Source: Odiellus spinosus (lineage: Eukaryota; Arthropoda; Arachnida; Opiliones; Phalangiidae). From it: a DNA stretch of 64,000 nucleotides. This document shows positions 60,301 to 64,000 of this stretch, piece by piece. Location: the NCBI GenBank assembly GCA_963920705.1, contig OY987227.1, forward strand, positions 16,765,434-16,829,433, given 5' to 3'. The first letter of the stretch is position 1, and every line of letters starts with the position of its first letter. Below the pieces are notes generated by a model. It saw only the letters and a list, made by a program, of their open reading frames with translations, searched no databases and had not been told where the DNA came from. Position numbers and translations under genes: made by a program.

Positions 60301-62084
60301 CCTTCGCTGAATGCAGCGTACTTAATCCGGAAAATCCTACCTTCCATTTGAATCTTATCTTTATAATCAGGTTCCAGAATTCTACGGATTTCAATTTTGA
60401 AGTTTTTTGAAAACGCGTCAACCCAGGGTGTAAAATTTTAAATATGGATTTTTAATAGTATGAAAAACTAAAAATATAATCCAGAGCCTTCTAATAAAAA
60501 TTGGTGTCAGCATCACTTTTTAGAACGGTTTACACATTGGCCAACGCTGTGGCGGAAAAATACAAAATGTTAAAGCTCATAGGAATGAAAGTAGTTAAGG
60601 ACAAATCTCTATATAAATTCGGAAATGTTTCTCTACCGTTCCTAAATCTATAATCCTTGATTTTGCCCCATCTTTTTATTTACATTATATTAATATCTAG
60701 GATATATCATAAAAAAGTGGAGTTTTTCTTCTAAAATTAATATTTTTACCCTATTATACCCTATTATTAATTCTCAAGGTATTAAATTATTTCGATATTT
60801 AAGACAGCGGCGTCAAAAATTGAGGCGTTCAAAGACCGAGGTTTTGTCATTTTATATATAGTTTTATTGCTGATATAAATCAGACTTCAGAGGGTGCAAA
60901 CATTTCAGGGTTAAAAATATTTTAAAGGTGGAATGAATGAGTGTAAAAATTATAATTTTAGATACGCAAAGTCCAAAAACACTTTATGTGAAATTTTAGG
61001 GAAAAAAAGGTTCACAATAATATTATTTGTAGTTAATATTTAAATTTCTAGGAACTTTGTCAGTTTCAGAAAATTACCGATAACAGCCGAAGCAAACTAC
61101 GAAAAAAACATTGATATTTCCCTAAAATTTAGTTTAGTTAAATAAACCACTTAATACGTCTTAAAAAATCATACGATGCAATCGTTAAAATTATAATTGT
61201 TGGTAGAGGGGGCAGTTTACTTTCTTCATTAACGACAGCGACAACCCTGGATACATAATTTGATAGATTATATAGTGAATTTAATATATAGAATTAAACG
61301 ACCCCTTTGGATTTCGCTTTCAAAGTACCATTTTTATAAAGAAATCCCCTTATTGTTTTATTAATTTTTCGTTTTATTTTCCCTTTAAGTTGTAAGTTAT
61401 GGAAAGGAAATCGTAGTCCATAGATAAAATCGTATCTTATCGATATAAAAACTATGTATACACTTAATTATTATTCTATGATCTCTCGGCAAAAAAAAAA
61501 GAAAAAAAAGTTTGTCGGTCCTGAAAGAAGCCTCATAATCGTGAGAAAGCGTGCCTAATTTCCAAAGTACTCACGCTACTAACAAATCATTTCATCTTTT
61601 GAAGTTTAGAAGAAAAGAAAGAAAAAAGAAAATGTTTTTAAAACCCGCAATTCGAATAAAAGAGAAATCTTGATTATAGCACCGTTAGTATACAGACTAT
61701 ATCGTGGTTTTGGATCATTAGGTACACTTTAAAAACATGAACCTCGTGCAAAATACACCGGTGAAAGTTTAGTTCGAATTTTGCGGTTTTAAAGAGGTTA
61801 TGAAATGTTTTACGTTCGGATTTCTTCCTAGGGGTTAACCATTTCCATAAAATCTGTTCACCGATTACGCGATTACCTAACTGACTACAGCCTTTGATAA
61901 TACTAAATAAGTAAAATCTACAAACTTGTATACCGACTTCAGGATTAAGTGATCCAACCCCTCGATTTATTCGCGTTTTAACTAGGATGTTCAAAAGTGT
62001 ATAATTATTTAAAGGGAAACTTGGAGCTAAAAATGGACCAGCTTTTGAATTTATTTTCGAAATAACCATGCCAAAAAACGTATC
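57336..62084. other. Presumed intron, no further exon seen
   Basis: AT-rich. A possible ~200-bp element at about 59,987-60,194 has GCTGCGTTCA at one end and TGAACGCAAG at the other. A dispersed-repeat copy lies at about 60,541-60,600. The minus-strand frame of 131 codons at 61,674-62,069 has no domain or splice support. Confidence 0.4.
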
Positions 62085-62440
62085 CGTATTCGGAATTTTT
62101 AGAGACGTTCTTGGTGTTTAAATTAGTTTCTGAAGTTTGGTAAAATTTGAAAAACAAAAAACAGAAAAGGAAATATAAATTCGAGCCAATCATATTATTT
62201 CATCCTTCAACAGTGCTTGTAATGTCCTAACATTAAAACAATAGGACAGCATTTGAAGGTCAAGATCTTAGGCATCAAACGCCGGCCTATTTTTTAATGT
62301 TAGGACATTACAAGCGCTGGTGAAATCGGATGTGATTGGTTGGAATTTATATTTCCTTTTTTTTTTTTTTTTTTTTACCGAACTTCAGAAATTATTTTAA
62401 ACACCAAAAACATGCCTAAAAATTCCGAAAAATTCTGGAA
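62085..62440. mobile_element. Palindromic fold-back element with internal poly-T
   Basis: Two inverted arms of about 155 bp meet at about 62,262. The left arm has AATATAAATTCGAGCCAATC and CTTGTAATGTCCTAACATTA; the right arm has their inverted counterparts (TAATGTTAGGACATTACAAG, GATTGGTTGGAATTTATATT). The right arm contains T20 (62,357-62,376) where the left has a broken A-rich tract. A single arm occurs at 9,335-9,480. Ends are approximate and no target duplication is visible. Confidence 0.8.
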
Positions 62441-64000
62441 TATGGAGAAACTGAACCACGTTGGTCCGGAAGGAACGAAAATGCAGCAATTATCTCCAAA
62501 TTAATAAACCAATTAAATAATTCTAAGACCTATTCGTATGTGCGAACAAAACCTTAATTTTTTTTATTCACCAGCGTCATTTCGTAGGGAAAAAAAGATG
62601 GATGTATGAGAAAGAATTTTAATGCCTTTGGACCCCAAAACCTATCTTCGGTTGTCAACCTTTGAATAAGTGGCGAGGGGAGGGGGGCTGAAAATATTTC
62701 TTGACCCTTTCTGCCGCTACGTTAAGCGGCTAAAACCAGCCACCCATAGATTTCTTTGGCGAGACCATTTTATAAACATCAAAAACCGACCGGGGCGAAT
62801 CTGTATCAAGGTGTATAGCAGACCGAAAAAAGGTATTTTAACATTTTTATCCCCGTGTGCCAAATAACACAGCTGTCTGGGACGTACATTTGGTTAAAAA
62901 GCCTATTTTTGCGTCAGAATCTTGGGTTATGGTTTCGGGAATCTTACTCTGATCCCTCGTAGACGGAATTGTGCCCGAAGCTTTATCTTCAATTGAATTA
63001 AATCAATTTCTGTTACTCCATAGTGCAGATTTCCAAATCTAAAATGATAAAATATCTCATTATTAATTCGAAAACCTATGGTGCCATTTGAAAGTATATT
63101 CCAAAGCCTATATATAAGCTCTGAGAAATTAATTGTGAAGAGTACTTCCGCTAAATATATAAATATATCGTAGAATAATTCCTTCAAAATATTACGACCG
63201 CAGTCCTTGTAACAGTAGATCGCACCAAAATTAATATTTTGATTTAATTTTCTTAATTACATATAATACTAAATTATCAGAAGAAAGATGGCGATTAATG
63301 AAGTTGAAATAAGTTTTTACGTTAAGAAGATTAATTTGTCTTGATCAGAACATGTTTGAATGTTTTTTTTCGGGTCTAAGGTTTATAATATTACTTGTTT
63401 ATCTTGTTTTTGCCGCTTCCAAATAACAACCCGTAGATCTTATGGGAATTTCGTGCTGACATTTTATACATGGGAGAAGATAACACATCATCCTTTCACT
63501 ATGAATATCCTAAAGAAGATCCCGAAAAAGGCTAAAAGCGGAAGGAATGTTAAATTTTCCCAGGGTTTTTCCTTTTTTTTTTTTTTTTTTTTTTTTCTTC
63601 TCTCTCTCTCTTTCTCTCTCTAGACCTTGTTTATAAGAAAATGAAAGTTTTATGTGCTCATTTTATTTTACACCATTTCCTTCAGAAAGTGAGAGAGAGA
63701 GAACGTTGAGCTATGCAGACTTTGTATTTAGAATTTCGGGCTTTTTCATCTCTAGCGACGTTTTTTGGAGGGGCAAGTTTTTAATGATCTCCTTTGTTTA
63801 AAATATGTTTTAAGTGAAAGCGCGTGCGCGGGGGTGTGGATATTATGTAAATAAGGCAGCCCACTCGTCTAAGAAATCCGCCAATTGAATAAGAATCAGT
63901 ATATGTAATGCATAAGGGAAATGAAACGAAACTAAAAAAAAAAGGGTTCTAAGCGCTAATTATACATCAAATTTTTATTTCTCGAGATAATAAGTGTGCA
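62441..64000. other. Non-coding end of window
   Basis: T24 at 63,573-63,596 is followed directly by a CT microsatellite (63,597-63,622), with a GA run near 63,690. No exon is supported. Confidence 0.45.

Noticed and set aside
61674-62069. 131-codon minus-strand frame as a gene
   Set aside because: No recognisable family motif and no adjoining exons; it runs up to the fold-back element.
1-64000. Reverse transcriptase, integrase, transposase or viral coding remnants
   Set aside because: No frame shows catalytic motifs of these families; all mobile elements seen are short and non-coding.
1-64000. tRNA or rRNA genes
   Set aside because: No cloverleaf with A and B boxes and no rRNA-like conserved block could be recognised by eye; a tRNAscan or Rfam run would be decisive.

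Overview
This is nuclear DNA of a multicellular animal, very probably a marine-type invertebrate. The evidence is AT-rich sequence, GT-AG introns (many only 57-70 bp), a long extracellular multi-domain gene with a signal peptide and one membrane span, TATA/Inr/DPE-type promoters, and many short non-autonomous DNA transposons (MITEs). The phylum cannot be fixed from the sequence. I found no rRNA, tRNA, prokaryotic, viral or retroelement coding sequence.

Layout. 1-16.4 kb: no gene that I can support. It holds two AT-rich minisatellites (31-bp unit at 3.5 kb, 28-bp unit at 5.2 kb), three short inverted-repeat elements (a clean 188-bp hAT-like MITE with 8-bp target duplication at 13,358-13,545, a weaker one at 6,855 and a doubtful one at 12,933) and a 7-15 kb stretch where poly-A runs dominate the + strand. 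16,495-28,917 (+): one 37-exon gene that I could splice by hand with an unbroken frame, about 1,891 residues. It encodes a signal peptide, then two tandem copies of the same large unit, then one transmembrane helix and a short cytoplasmic tail. Each unit is a ~470-residue beta-rich-looking module resembling metazoan LolA-like extracellular domains, followed by four PAN/Apple-like six-cysteine domains. The gene is thus an internal duplication with most introns preserved. 28.9-31.5 kb: probable alternative 3' end. The last exon contains an in-frame splice donor just before the stop, and two near-identical downstream mini-exons (29,361-29,418 and 31,251-31,305) would give alternative cytoplasmic tails. 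These mini-exons lie in a ~350-bp tandem duplication whose second copy is split by a 1,549-bp transposon with 56-bp perfect terminal inverted repeats.

32.5-64 kb: two first exons with signal peptides on the + strand, at 33,251-33,338 (TATA + Inr promoter) and 57,140-57,335 (Inr + DPE promoter at exact spacing). Both end in phase 1, so they could be alternative starts of one gene or starts of two genes; no downstream exon is visible. The rest looks like intron or intergenic DNA: a 42-bp minisatellite at 50.5-51.4 kb, several MITE families (three copies of a ~270-bp family, two TTAA-flanked elements, fold-back elements at 46.2 and 62.1 kb, a TA-flanked element at 51.8 kb, a CAGTGGCGTAGC-ended hAT-like element at 54.7 kb), an older dispersed repeat seen seven times, and twelve poly-T tracts of 19 bp or more, all T on the + strand.

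The three coding segments that I can support all begin with signal peptides, so the window is devoted to secreted or membrane proteins. The gene at 16.5-28.9 kb is a plausible cell-surface receptor or adhesion-type protein of unknown ligand.
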